Shown: positions 1 through 8,652, numbered from the stretch's first letter. The stretch: 64,000 nt of DNA from JABDKJ01 sp964609215 (GCA_964609215.1 CAZSQZ010000002.1:62001-126000); one strand, 5' to 3'. Program-made: numbers and translations. Notes: generated by a model from the sequence alone, not told the origin.

Positions 1-593
1 ATAATATTAATGAAGGAAAATCACATATAGCAGCAGGTTTGGCTCATGCATTTGCTGAGGATGGAAAAAAGGTCATTGTTCTCGATACTAACGAATTAAA
101 GCCCAAGCAACATGAGCTTCTAAATTGCTCAGACACCAGAAATCTTTCCGATTATTTTAATGGTGATGTGAGTTTAAAAGATTCCCTACTACCAACTTTA
201 CATGATAATATCTCCCTAGTTAATGGAGGCAAACTCCAAAGCGTTATTTCACTTTCAGGTAAGGATAAGGTGCTGAAGCTATTTTCTGAATTAAATAAAC
301 TATGTGACTGTTTAATCATAGACACCAGTCCATTAAGCTTGGTTTCTAATGTTCAAGAAATTTTGAAAATATCGGATAGAAACCTATTCATATTCAGAAG
401 AAATATTAGCGATAAAGAAGATTGGCTGGAAGCGAAGAGAATTATTTCAGAAGAGGTAATTTCAAAAACAAGTTTTGTGTTCAATGGAGACATTGAAAAA
501 TATTCGGGTTTATCCAGAGGAGCCAAGAAATATTATAAGAATAGAAGAAAAGGCCTGTTATATCTTTTAAAAAAACAACTGAGTAAAGTCTGA
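1..593 (+). CDS. BY-kinase/Wzc-CapB-type P-loop protein, 5'-truncated by window edge
   Basis: The reading frame is already open at base 3, so this is the C-terminal part of a longer gene. The first visible residues include NEGKSHIAAGLA, which fits the Walker A loop of bacterial tyrosine kinases and chain-length co-polymerases (usual form PGEGKS). A Walker B-like LIIDTSPL follows near base 315. The Walker A' region reads VIVLDTNELKP, where the family usually has a second Asp and an Arg, so the nucleotide site looks degenerate. The tail is basic and holds only one YY pair, not a long Tyr cluster. Families of this kind control polymerisation and export of Wzy-dependent polysaccharides at the inner membrane, which fits the glycan genes downstream. 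TTG at 39 is an internal Leu codon, not the start. Confidence 0.75.
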   Translation, partial: NINEGKSHIAAGLAHAFAEDGKKVIVLDTNELKPKQHELLNCSDTRNLSDYFNGDVSLKDSLLPTLHDNISLVNGGKLQSVISLSGKDKVLKLFSELNKLCDCLIIDTSPLSLVSNVQEILKISDRNLFIFRRNISDKEDWLEAKRIISEEVISKTSFVFNGDIEKYSGLSRGAKKYYKNRRKGLLYLLKKQLSKV

Positions 594-614
594 TATCTTA
601 GAAAACAAGGATTC

Positions 615-1817
615 ATGTCGGACAAGAGCATTCTTTTCATAACAAATCAATTACCTTACCCCTTAAGTACAGGGGGGAAAATGAAATCCTGGAATCTGAT
701 AAATTTCTTATGCAAAGAATACAAAACAGGACTCGTCACCCTTTTAAAGAATGATGAAAAAAAAGATGAGTCTGAAATGCTCCAGAAGTTAGAACTAAAA
801 GACTATTATTCTGAGCAATTGGATATTCCTAGAACCGCAATCAATTTGCTAAGGAGTTATTTTAGTACTGGGACTCTGAATATATTAAGAAACCGTTCGA
901 AAAGCTTGGTTACTAAGGTAACTGAACTTTCCAAGGAATATGATTTGGTTATTGTTGATCATTATGAAATGTATCCTTCCATTGAACATATTAAGGGAAC
1001 GCCCATTATTTTACATGAGCATAATGCAGAATTTAAGATTTGGGATAGAATGTCGGAGATTGAATCAAACCCCATCAAAAAAATAGTTTTAAAAATCGAG
1101 GCTAATCGAATTAAAAAAGCTGAAAAGAAATTTGCTGTTGATGCGGATTTAGTCTGGGCATCTCCTAATGATATTAAAGCATTAAAAAACCTAGGAATAG
1201 ATTCAAAAAAATTTGCGGTCACCTATCATTTAGGTGATGATAAGTTTATAGACTATCCAGACGTTAGTTTTGACCAGACCAAGAAGCAAGTCATATTTGT
1301 TGGTACTCAAACTTGGGAAGCAAATATTGATGGCATGGAATGGTTTTTAGGTGAAGTTTGGCCAATCGTATTAGAGGGTGATAAACATACCCAATTGGTT
1401 ATTATAGGAAAAAACCCAAGCGCAAGGCTTACTAAATTCTTAGAAGACAGCTCAAACATAACTTTTACAGGCTATGTTGATGACTTGGAAGACTATTACT
1501 CCACTGCAAGACTCAGTATAGTTCCTTTGAGATTTGGAAGTGGAATGAAAGTCAAGCTACTTAACTCTATGTTTAGAGGAATACCGAATGTCACCACTAG
1601 CGTTGGGGCTGAAGGAATAGATTTAAAAAATGGTAGAGAAATTTACATCAGCGATGATGCGAATGAATTTGCTGATTATGTGCTTCATTTATTGAATGAT
1701 CAAAAAATATGGGAGCAATTCAGAGATAAATCAAGAAAACTCGTTCGAGATAAGTACTCATGGAAAAGCTTATTATCAAAACATAAAAAAGAAATAGATC
1801 TGTTGCTTGAAAAATAA
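615..1817 (+). CDS. GT4-family glycosyltransferase
   Basis: A 400-residue protein with the GT-B organisation of family GT4. The N-terminus has ITNQLPYPLSTGGKMK, the acceptor-side glycine-rich loop. The C-terminal donor-binding region near residues 308-335 carries GSGMKVKLLNSM followed by a GAEGI turn, equivalent to the usual GxGxKxKxLEAMA...GVEGI pattern. It should transfer a sugar from a nucleotide donor to the lipid-linked repeat unit on the cytoplasmic face. It starts 21 bases after the kinase-like gene. Its 3' end overlaps the next gene, so they are probably one transcript. Donor and acceptor cannot be read from sequence. Confidence 0.85.
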   Translation: MSDKSILFITNQLPYPLSTGGKMKSWNLINFLCKEYKTGLVTLLKNDEKKDESEMLQKLELKDYYSEQLDIPRTAINLLRSYFSTGTLNILRNRSKSLVTKVTELSKEYDLVIVDHYEMYPSIEHIKGTPIILHEHNAEFKIWDRMSEIESNPIKKIVLKIEANRIKKAEKKFAVDADLVWASPNDIKALKNLGIDSKKFAVTYHLGDDKFIDYPDVSFDQTKKQVIFVGTQTWEANIDGMEWFLGEVWPIVLEGDKHTQLVIIGKNPSARLTKFLEDSSNITFTGYVDDLEDYYSTARLSIVPLRFGSGMKVKLLNSMFRGIPNVTTSVGAEGIDLKNGREIYISDDANEFADYVLHLLNDQKIWEQFRDKSRKLVRDKYSWKSLLSKHKKEIDLLLEK

Positions 1818-2508
1818 TGAATTGATATATCGCAAAGCGGAAACCAAAGATCTAGATCAACTAATTGATCTCACAATCGAATCTTTTAATGGATTTAATG
1901 GCAAGTCATTCTACGAATCTATTTTCGGAATAAGTAGAGGCGATTATCGAAAAATTGTGGAGGATCTATTCAAATCGAATATTCCAAATAATGAATATGA
2001 CTTGAATGCTTATTATGTTTTGGAGCATGATAATATATTAGTGAGTTGTCTTGCAGGTTGGAAAGAAGGAAAGGATAATATTGAAAGTGAACGCATACTG
2101 CCCATGATGGTACTCCAACATGTTGGACTAGACAAATGGATGTCTAAGCAAGAGGTAATAGAAAAAGCAGCAGAGCTAAATTTGAATAGGGAGTCGGGGA
2201 AAATAGAAATAGAAAATATGTACTTGAAAGAGAAGTATAGAGGAACATCTGCATTTTTCAAGATTTACTATCAAACGGTTGATAATCTGTATAAAGATTA
2301 TCCTGAATGTAACATTGTCCAATCCAGGTTTTTCTCTTCAAATACTTTGGCTATTCGAATCGCAAAACATATTGGTTATGATATAATTTCGTCCTCTTCA
2401 TTTGACATTGAACCTATAAATCAATACTTTCCAAATGAAGGATTGGTGATGACGGAATTAAAAAGAGATGTATTTTACCAAAAGAACAAATCCTTTGATA
2501 GGTTTTAA
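1807..2508 (+). CDS. GNAT-like N-acyltransferase, copy 1
   Basis: A 233-residue protein of GNAT type. It opens with the usual beta-strand and 'AETKDLDQLIDL' helix, and near residue 141 has KYRGTSAFF in the place of the acyl-CoA pyrophosphate loop. The start is most likely TTG at 1807, overlapping the preceding stop by 11 bases; the ATG at 1817 is in another frame and stops at once. It is clearly paralogous to the gene at 6603-7310, sharing for example the N-terminal 'RxAxxxDxDQ', 'NIPNxE', 'GWKE' and 'FPxEGL' patterns. The two copies bracket the Dlt-like genes. It could acylate an amino sugar or the amino group of a tethered amino acid; this is inference. Confidence 0.7.
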   Translation: MKNNELIYRKAETKDLDQLIDLTIESFNGFNGKSFYESIFGISRGDYRKIVEDLFKSNIPNNEYDLNAYYVLEHDNILVSCLAGWKEGKDNIESERILPMMVLQHVGLDKWMSKQEVIEKAAELNLNRESGKIEIENMYLKEKYRGTSAFFKIYYQTVDNLYKDYPECNIVQSRFFSSNTLAIRIAKHIGYDIISSSSFDIEPINQYFPNEGLVMTELKRDVFYQKNKSFDRF

Positions 2509-2516
2509 TTATAGTA

Positions 2517-3953
2517 ATGCAATCTACAGCAAAGGAAATAGCAAAGAATCTAAATGAACTAGGAGATAAAATCGCAATTGTAATTGATGGCGAAGAATTT
2601 AGCTATGATTATTTAAGAAGCAGGGTTTCAGCTTTATCAAAGATTATTCTAAGGAAAAGCAAGCACCAAGAAAGAATTGGACTTCAATTACAAGACAATA
2701 TAGATTGCTATGTTGGTCTGGTAAGTCTGTTACTTACCGGAAGAACATTCGTTCCAGTAAATGAAGGCTTTGGAATGACCCAGAATACTTTCATGTTAGA
2801 AACTGGAGAAATTGAAAAGGTTATTCAGAGTGCGGATACTGGTTTTCTAAGAGATCTCAAACAGAAGAAAAATTTTGAAATTATAAGTTCTAAGGAGGAA
2901 GATGGAGATCGTGTTCAGGTTGTAGAGAGCGAACAAGCATACTTACTTTTCACTTCAGGCAGTACGGGTAATCCCAAAGGTGTCCCAATCTCTCACGAAA
3001 ATTTAGATCAATTTATACAAGGCATTATTAAAGATGAAGATTGGGAATTAGATTCTAGCGATCGTTTCTTACAGCCCTTTAACCTTTCCTTTGACTTGTT
3101 TGTATTCACAGTATATCTACCGTTGACCTTAGGCGCAACTTTTTTAACCGTTCCCTTGAACAGAATTGCAATCTATTCTGCAGCACATCTAAAAGAGGAA
3201 AACATTACCGTGTCTTTGTTAGTGCCTTCAACGATGAAGATCATTAATAAACTTTCCTCATCTCTTACCTTTGATTCATTAAGGCTTTCCTTTTTCTGCG
3301 GAGAGGCGCTTTATGCAAGTGATTTGAAAGATTGGATGAAAAGTACACCAAATGCAAAGCAAATCAACATTTATGGTCCAACGGAGGCCACCGTTGCTTT
3401 TACTAAGTATGTTTGGAATGAAAATTCTAATGAAGAGGTGAGAAATGACATAGTACCTATTGGTGTTCCATTTGGGAACAATATCCTAGGGCTTTTGAAG
3501 GATGAGAACGGAAATGAACTTTTATTAGGTGGACCTCAGGTTTTTTCAAAATATGTTGGAACAGACAAAGATCCATTTATTGAAAGAGACAATATTAGGT
3601 TCTATAGAACAGGTGATATTTGTGAAATAAATAGCAGAGGAAACTACTTGTTCATTGGCAGAAATGATGGGCAAGTAAAAGTAGATGGCTATAGAATAGA
3701 AATTTCGGATGTGGAGAATAAACTAAAAAAGGTTTTTCCCGAAAGGCAAATTGTTGTGGTGCATAAAACAAATTCAGAAAAATTATGCTCGCTTCATGCT
3801 TTTATTTCTGGAGATAAAATAGATGATATTCAATTAAAAGTTGAACAATCTGTTCCCGACTACATGCGTCCTAGTTCATTCAATTTTATAGATGCAATTC
3901 CATTAAATATGAACGGTAAAACAGATCGAAAAAAATTGAAAACATTGATTTAA
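2517..3953 (+). CDS. DltA-like amino acid:carrier-protein ligase (adenylation enzyme)
   Basis: A 478-residue stand-alone adenylation enzyme, about the length of DltA. Core motifs are in order: A3 TSGSTGNPKG (146-155), A4 SFDLF (191-195), A5 NIYGPTE (284-290), A7 YRTGD (363-367), A8 GRNDGQVKVDGYRIE (381-395) and A10 NMNGKTDRK with the catalytic Lys at about 468. Asp193 sits where amino-acid-activating domains hold the substrate amino group. The FFCGE stretch (259-263) matches the FCGE segment of DltA, whose Cys is linked to D-alanine preference. It should adenylate an amino acid and load it on the carrier encoded 1 base downstream. An amino acid, possibly D-Ala, is likely, but the exact substrate is not proven. 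Confidence 0.85.
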   Translation: MQSTAKEIAKNLNELGDKIAIVIDGEEFSYDYLRSRVSALSKIILRKSKHQERIGLQLQDNIDCYVGLVSLLLTGRTFVPVNEGFGMTQNTFMLETGEIEKVIQSADTGFLRDLKQKKNFEIISSKEEDGDRVQVVESEQAYLLFTSGSTGNPKGVPISHENLDQFIQGIIKDEDWELDSSDRFLQPFNLSFDLFVFTVYLPLTLGATFLTVPLNRIAIYSAAHLKEENITVSLLVPSTMKIINKLSSSLTFDSLRLSFFCGEALYASDLKDWMKSTPNAKQINIYGPTEATVAFTKYVWNENSNEEVRNDIVPIGVPFGNNILGLLKDENGNELLLGGPQVFSKYVGTDKDPFIERDNIRFYRTGDICEINSRGNYLFIGRNDGQVKVDGYRIEISDVENKLKKVFPERQIVVVHKTNSEKLCSLHAFISGDKIDDIQLKVEQSVPDYMRPSSFNFIDAIPLNMNGKTDRKKLKTLI

Positions 3954-3954
3954 T

Positions 3955-4182
3955 ATGAGCGAAAAATTACAAAATATATTTCGAGAGGTTTTAAATGAAC
4001 CCAATCTGGAGATACATGATTCACTTAGCGAAAAAGATGTTGCCAGTTGGAATTCACTAAATAACGTCTTGCTAATAAATAAGATTGAAGAAACGTTTTC
4101 TGTCAAATTTGATCTTTCGGAAATTCTTAAGATTAAAAATGTTGGTGATATAAAGAGCCTTTTAAATGCAAAGTTGAGTTAA
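3955..4182 (+). CDS. Acyl/aminoacyl carrier protein (DltC-like)
   Basis: A 75-residue acidic helical protein of carrier-protein size. The phosphopantetheine attachment site is Ser34 in ASWNSLNNV, equivalent to the DSL motif of ACP and DltC; the preceding Trp is common in carriers from polysaccharide loci. It lies 1 base after the adenylation enzyme, and its TAA shares a base with the ATG of the MBOAT gene, so the three are translationally coupled. It should accept the activated amino acid from the ligase and deliver it to the membrane acyltransferase. It needs a phosphopantetheinyl transferase, which is not encoded in this window. Confidence 0.85.
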   Translation: MSEKLQNIFREVLNEPNLEIHDSLSEKDVASWNSLNNVLLINKIEETFSVKFDLSEILKIKNVGDIKSLLNAKLS

Positions 4183-5576
4183 TGCTTTTCAATTCGCTGG
4201 ACTATATTATTTTCCTGCCTCTTTTAGTATTTACGTACTACATTACTCCAGCGAAGTATAGATGGATTTTACTATTAGCTGCCAGTTACTTCTTCTATAT
4301 GAGCTGGAAAGCACATTACATTGTACTTATTATTGCCTCTACACTCGTTGTATTCTACACTAGCAAAAAAATACATGAGTCTTCAGATAAAAAAACAAAA
4401 AAAAGATATTTATATGCCAGTCTAATTTTCAATCTAGGCATACTCTTTTTCTTCAAGTATTATAATTTCTCCGCCTATAACATTAACTGGATTGCAGAAA
4501 ATGTTAATCTAGGAATTGAAATCCCTTACTTAAATGTGCTTCTTCCAGTCGGAATTTCTTTCTATACATTTCAGGCAATCAGCTATACTGCAGATATTTA
4601 TCTAGATAAGATTGAACCCGAAAAACACCTTGGTTATTTTGCACTTTATCTAACCTATTTTCCTCAACTAGTCGCTGGCCCAATAGAACGTGTCAATGAT
4701 CTCATTCCTCAATTCAAACAAAAAATGAGTTTGAATTATTCCAATTTTAGATATGGAATAAATAAAATTTTGTTGGGGCTTTTCAAGAAAGTTGTGGTTG
4801 CAGATACATTGGCAATTTACGTTGACTATATATTTCTAAATGCGGATGGCACAAATGGTTTACAACAATATTTTGCGTTAATTTTCTTCGCTGTACAAAT
4901 GTTCTGTGATTTCAGCGGATATAGTGATATTGCTATTGGTTCTGCTCGTCTGATGGGTGTTAAGCTCACTGAAAATTTTAATCGCCCGTTTAAATCTTTA
5001 AGTATAAATGATTACTGGCAGAGATGGCACATCTCACTTACCAATTGGATACGTGACTATGTCTTCTACCCTATCATGTACTCCAGACCAAAAAAATTCG
5101 TTGCTAATACACTTATTGTATTTATAGTCATCGGAATATGGCATGGAGCAAATATTAACTTCATTATTTTTGGACTTATTCATGGAATTTTCAGCGTTCT
5201 TCAATTTGGTTATTCAAAAGTAAGCTGGACCTATAAATTTAAAAGCAAATTTGGCATTGCTTTGAAATGGCTTTTTAATTTTCACTTGCTCATTTTTACA
5301 GCAGTATTCTTTAGGGCAGAAACGTTTGAAAAGGCCATGGTTGTTATAGGTAATATTTTCACCGACTTCACGCTAAATGTAAGGGCACTTTTTGTCGGAT
5401 TTTCTCCATTTGATTTTATGCTAGATTTATTTCTAATCGCTCTTCTTGGAGTCACAGCATTCTTTAATACACGAATAAATTTCAAGAAAAATTTTCTTTA
5501 CATAGGGGTAATGCTCTTAATAATTTTAATCTTTGGTCAAAACCGAGAGGTTCAATTTATATACTATCAGTTCTAG
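4182..5576 (+). CDS. MBOAT O-acyltransferase (DltB/AlgI family)
   Basis: A 464-residue polytopic membrane protein. It has the AlgI/DltB signatures PVGISFYTFQAISY, YFPQLVAGPIER, YWQRWHISLTNWIRDYVFYP (about 277-296) and GIWHGANINF with the catalytic His at 320. MBOAT proteins move an acyl group from a cytoplasmic donor across the inner membrane to an extracytoplasmic acceptor. Here the donor would be the carrier protein encoded immediately upstream and the acceptor partner the SGNH protein downstream. AlgI-type alginate acetylation uses no dedicated ligase and carrier, so the neighbours point to a DltB-like role. Confidence 0.9.
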   Translation: MLFNSLDYIIFLPLLVFTYYITPAKYRWILLLAASYFFYMSWKAHYIVLIIASTLVVFYTSKKIHESSDKKTKKRYLYASLIFNLGILFFFKYYNFSAYNINWIAENVNLGIEIPYLNVLLPVGISFYTFQAISYTADIYLDKIEPEKHLGYFALYLTYFPQLVAGPIERVNDLIPQFKQKMSLNYSNFRYGINKILLGLFKKVVVADTLAIYVDYIFLNADGTNGLQQYFALIFFAVQMFCDFSGYSDIAIGSARLMGVKLTENFNRPFKSLSINDYWQRWHISLTNWIRDYVFYPIMYSRPKKFVANTLIVFIVIGIWHGANINFIIFGLIHGIFSVLQFGYSKVSWTYKFKSKFGIALKWLFNFHLLIFTAVFFRAETFEKAMVVIGNIFTDFTLNVRALFVGFSPFDFMLDLFLIALLGVTAFFNTRINFKKNFLYIGVMLLIILIFGQNREVQFIYYQF

Positions 5577-6610
5577 TGAATAAAAGAAAATACAATATCA
5601 CCAAAATTACTCTAGGAGCTATTCTTTTTACCATTTCCGTAGCACTCATTACAGATTTCTATTTTGAAAATTTTGTTGTTTACAAGAATGATTACGCAAA
5701 TACTGGAAAAATAAAAAGGTTAATAGAAAATGATAATAAATCTGAAATAGCAATTTTTGGAAGTAGTATAGCTAGAAATAATTACTTCGCTGATTCTTTA
5801 GATTTTCCAACCTTCAACTATGGAATGAAAGGAATGGTTTTCGAGTACCTCGAGCCTTTGATGCAGATTGAACTTGAAAAAGATAAGGATGCTCCGATAA
5901 TTTTTGATTTTCATCATTTAGCTTTTCTTGCTCATGAATCTATACCCTTACAACTCAGTAATTTTGTACCCTTTGTTGAAAATGAAAGAATCGCAAATAT
6001 TCTGGAAAAGAGGAAGCTCAATAAGGCCTATTTAAAAGTTAAAGGGCTTAGATATTTTGGTTGCTATACCGATTACTTAAAGGAGTATATGCGGTCTAGT
6101 TTCAATACTTCAATTACAATTGGTAAAGGTGGAGTGCATAGTCCTTCTCAATCCGAAGTTATCTTTCAACGCTTTATTACCAAAAGGCAACAATCCATCT
6201 TGACTAGAGACGAGCTTAAAATAAAGTCTGAAAAAACACCTAATTTATTTACCATAACAGATAGTTTGGAATTGAATCGATTAAACTCTTTGTTAAGATT
6301 TACTCCATCCAATTCTGAAGTTGAGCGTTTTGAAAAAATGATTGAAGATAACCAGCATCGCTTATTCATTTTGGTTTATAGTCCACAGCATTATACAAAG
6401 CTAGATGGAATAGATAACTACGATGAGATGATTTGGTTTTTGGAAAAGTTAAAAGACAGACATGAAAATCTAAAAATCCTTAATTACTCCTATGAAAGTT
6501 ATCCAAACGAATACTTCAGAGATACAGGGCATTTAAGTTTAAAAGGTGCTCAACATTTTTCTGGCTTGCTTAATAAAGACTTATCAAAACTACTCGAAAG
6601 CGGTGATTAA
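5576..6610 (+). CDS. DltD/AlgJ-like SGNH-fold protein with N-terminal membrane anchor
   Basis: A 344-residue protein that starts at GTG 5576, overlapping the MBOAT stop by one base (TAGTG). One membrane segment (about 9-30) leaves the rest in the periplasm. Block I is IAIFGSSIARN with the nucleophile Ser63 or Ser64, and block V is RDTGHLSLKG with Asp316 and His319, so an SGNH catalytic triad is complete. In dlt and alginate systems such proteins finish transfer of the acyl group to the polymer. The order ligase-carrier-MBOAT-SGNH equals dltA-dltC-dltB-dltD in content. Sequence identity to true DltD is probably low; assignment rests on fold motifs and position. Confidence 0.75.
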   Translation: MNKRKYNITKITLGAILFTISVALITDFYFENFVVYKNDYANTGKIKRLIENDNKSEIAIFGSSIARNNYFADSLDFPTFNYGMKGMVFEYLEPLMQIELEKDKDAPIIFDFHHLAFLAHESIPLQLSNFVPFVENERIANILEKRKLNKAYLKVKGLRYFGCYTDYLKEYMRSSFNTSITIGKGGVHSPSQSEVIFQRFITKRQQSILTRDELKIKSEKTPNLFTITDSLELNRLNSLLRFTPSNSEVERFEKMIEDNQHRLFILVYSPQHYTKLDGIDNYDEMIWFLEKLKDRHENLKILNYSYESYPNEYFRDTGHLSLKGAQHFSGLLNKDLSKLLESGD

Positions 6611-7310
6611 TTTTTCAGATTATATTTTTCGTGACGCTACCGAACAGGACATAGATCAAATGGTTCCATTAATAATGGAATGCTTGAAATGCCAGAACGG
6701 CAAAACCAATTATGAAGTAATATTCAGCTTGTCCTATGAGCGTGTTTCAGAAATGATTAAAAACCTTCTTGCTCAAAACATACCAAACCATGAATTTCAC
6801 TTTGGCAATTATTTTATTTGCGAAAAAGGAGGCGAAATAGTTTCTATTTGTTGCGGTTGGAAGGAAACTGGTGATATTATTGGTAGCGAAAACATAAGGT
6901 CAAACCTTATGGCCTCCTTTCTTGGATTGGATACATGGAAAGCGTCCTATCAAATGCTTAAGTATTTTTCAGAAATTACAATACCCAGACAATCTGGATT
7001 TCTTTATTTAGAAAATGCAAGTACTAAAAAAGAATATAGGAGATCTAATATTGCGTATAAACTGGTCTATGAATTAATCAAAAAACGCAAAAGTCAACAT
7101 CCTGAATTAGAAACAATCCACTCACATGTATATCTTTCTAATACAACCATGTATAATATGTTCCTGAGATTTCAATACTTAGTTGAAAAGACAAATAAGG
7201 TCTCAGAAAATTCCATTTTAAATGAGCTCTTTCCAGTGGAAGGTTTGGCACTAGTATCTATTCCTATCAAAAAATATATTGAGCTTTATGAGTTCAATAT
7301 GAAAAGTTAA
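6603..7310 (+). CDS. GNAT-like N-acyltransferase, copy 2
   Basis: About 235 residues, paralogous to the GNAT at 1807-2508 over the whole length (shared 'DYIFRDATEQDIDQM', 'QNIPNHEFHF', 'GWKETGD', 'LFPVEGLAL'). GTG 6603 is chosen because it gives the same N-terminal length as copy 1; a GTG at 6546 would overlap the SGNH gene by 65 bases. The acyl-CoA loop region reads EYRRSNIAY, lacking the usual Gly, so activity could differ from copy 1. It ends the plus-strand series and its stop overlaps by 4 bases the end of the converging polymerase gene. Confidence 0.65.
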   Translation: MINFSDYIFRDATEQDIDQMVPLIMECLKCQNGKTNYEVIFSLSYERVSEMIKNLLAQNIPNHEFHFGNYFICEKGGEIVSICCGWKETGDIIGSENIRSNLMASFLGLDTWKASYQMLKYFSEITIPRQSGFLYLENASTKKEYRRSNIAYKLVYELIKKRKSQHPELETIHSHVYLSNTTMYNMFLRFQYLVEKTNKVSENSILNELFPVEGLALVSIPIKKYIELYEFNMKS

Positions 7311-8650
7311 GCAAACTCGCTATAATCGTTTTCAATCTTATTTTTTATTTCTCTCATTATCTTTTTATCGTAGATATAAAAGAGAAAAATAACCGTAATT
7401 GTAGAAATAGATTGAGCTGCAAAAACGGTCAAATATCCATTTGAAATGGAATCTATTACCAGAACCAAGAGATAAAAGCAACACGCTTGAAAAAAAACAT
7501 TCTTTCTAAAATATTTCACCTTAAGCGCCCATACCAAAGCAAAAACAAATTGGGAATATAATACTACCGCACCTGGAAATCCATAGACAAATACACTACC
7601 AACAAGTCCAATATCCGAAGGATAGAAATAAATGTACAGTCCACTCCAACCTCCTTGTATGAAATAGTTACTCAACTTTCCATTTCCAATAAAAGGACTT
7701 TCCGCAATTAATCTCTGTGCAATTTGAGTTTCATATATTCTCACGCTTTGACCAACGTCTGGGTTTGCCTTTCCACTTAAGGCATAGAAAATATCTTCAA
7801 ACATGAAGATATAGCCCTCTATACTCTCTGGTTTAAACAGATAAATAATAAAAATGGTAGTAACAATTGGAATAATTGAACCTAAAATGTACAGAACCTG
7901 TCTTTTTAGTTTGACATTTGTAAAAAAGTAAAACCCCATTACAAAGGTGACTGCAATCATGGAAGATCTATCCTGCCTTTCAAAAACGATATAGGATAGA
8001 AACAATAAAGAAAAGATTAGATGAAAAATATTTCGCTTCTTAAAGTATCGAACAAAATAATATATGGCACCAAAAAAGATAAATCCCATATTAAATTTAA
8101 AGAGCAAAACACCCCCTCTATTGGCACTATAACTAACCACATTAGAATCTAAAAAAGCCGATGGGTTTATAAATGTTGAAGTAATAAAAAACAGGATTAA
8201 AGTAAACCATGCTGTAAAGACCATTGCCTTTTCTATATACAGCAAGTTCCGAATATTTCTTATTGTAAAATTGTAGAGGAGCAAAGCACTGCCAATCAGA
8301 TAGAAATCTCTAAAAGATACAAAACCTAAGTAGAAGGGTTGATCCCAAACAATTTGAGAAGAAATAGCAGGCAAAATAGGTAGCAACAAATAAATGGAGA
8401 ACATAAGTTGAAATCCATTTAAACGATAGTCATTAGAAACGACTCGATTGATAATCCTACTCAAAATGTACAAAAACATAAGAGCTAAGTAAACGGTCTC
8501 TACAATTTTTCCAGTTGCCTGAAGCAAAGTATGATTGAATACCCTAAACGAAATAATGAAATTTAAGGACAATAGAAGTACAAAAACCAATTCCTTAACT
8601 GAAGAATTAGAGATAGCTTTTATCTTATATTTTGCAACATCTATAAACAT
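7307..8650 (-). CDS. Wzy-like O-antigen/exopolysaccharide polymerase
   Basis: A 447-residue, very hydrophobic protein with roughly 10-12 membrane segments. A hydrophilic loop contains SVRIYETQIAQRLIAESPF followed by GNGKLSN, which resembles the second periplasmic loop of Wzy and WaaL proteins (R...W/E...A...I...P..GxG). This class polymerises undecaprenyl-linked repeats on the periplasmic side. It is last in a minus-strand series after the flippase and a sulfotransferase (gaps of 1-2 bases). A WaaL-type ligase is an alternative, but the adjacent Wzx favours Wzy. Confidence 0.75.
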   Translation of the reverse strand: MFIDVAKYKIKAISNSSVKELVFVLLLSLNFIISFRVFNHTLLQATGKIVETVYLALMFLYILSRIINRVVSNDYRLNGFQLMFSIYLLLPILPAISSQIVWDQPFYLGFVSFRDFYLIGSALLLYNFTIRNIRNLLYIEKAMVFTAWFTLILFFITSTFINPSAFLDSNVVSYSANRGGVLLFKFNMGFIFFGAIYYFVRYFKKRNIFHLIFSLLFLSYIVFERQDRSSMIAVTFVMGFYFFTNVKLKRQVLYILGSIIPIVTTIFIIYLFKPESIEGYIFMFEDIFYALSGKANPDVGQSVRIYETQIAQRLIAESPFIGNGKLSNYFIQGGWSGLYIYFYPSDIGLVGSVFVYGFPGAVVLYSQFVFALVWALKVKYFRKNVFFQACCFYLLVLVIDSISNGYLTVFAAQSISTITVIFLFYIYDKKIMREIKNKIENDYSEFA

Positions 8651-8652
8651 AC

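Noticed and set aside
3080..3120. Asn189 of the DltA-like ligase as a replacement of the conserved A4 Asp, implying an aryl-acid substrate
   Set aside because: When aligned to the end of the A4 region (GATF with GATL/GGTL), the conserved Asp matches Asp193 in SFDLF, and Asn189 lies outside the pocket position.
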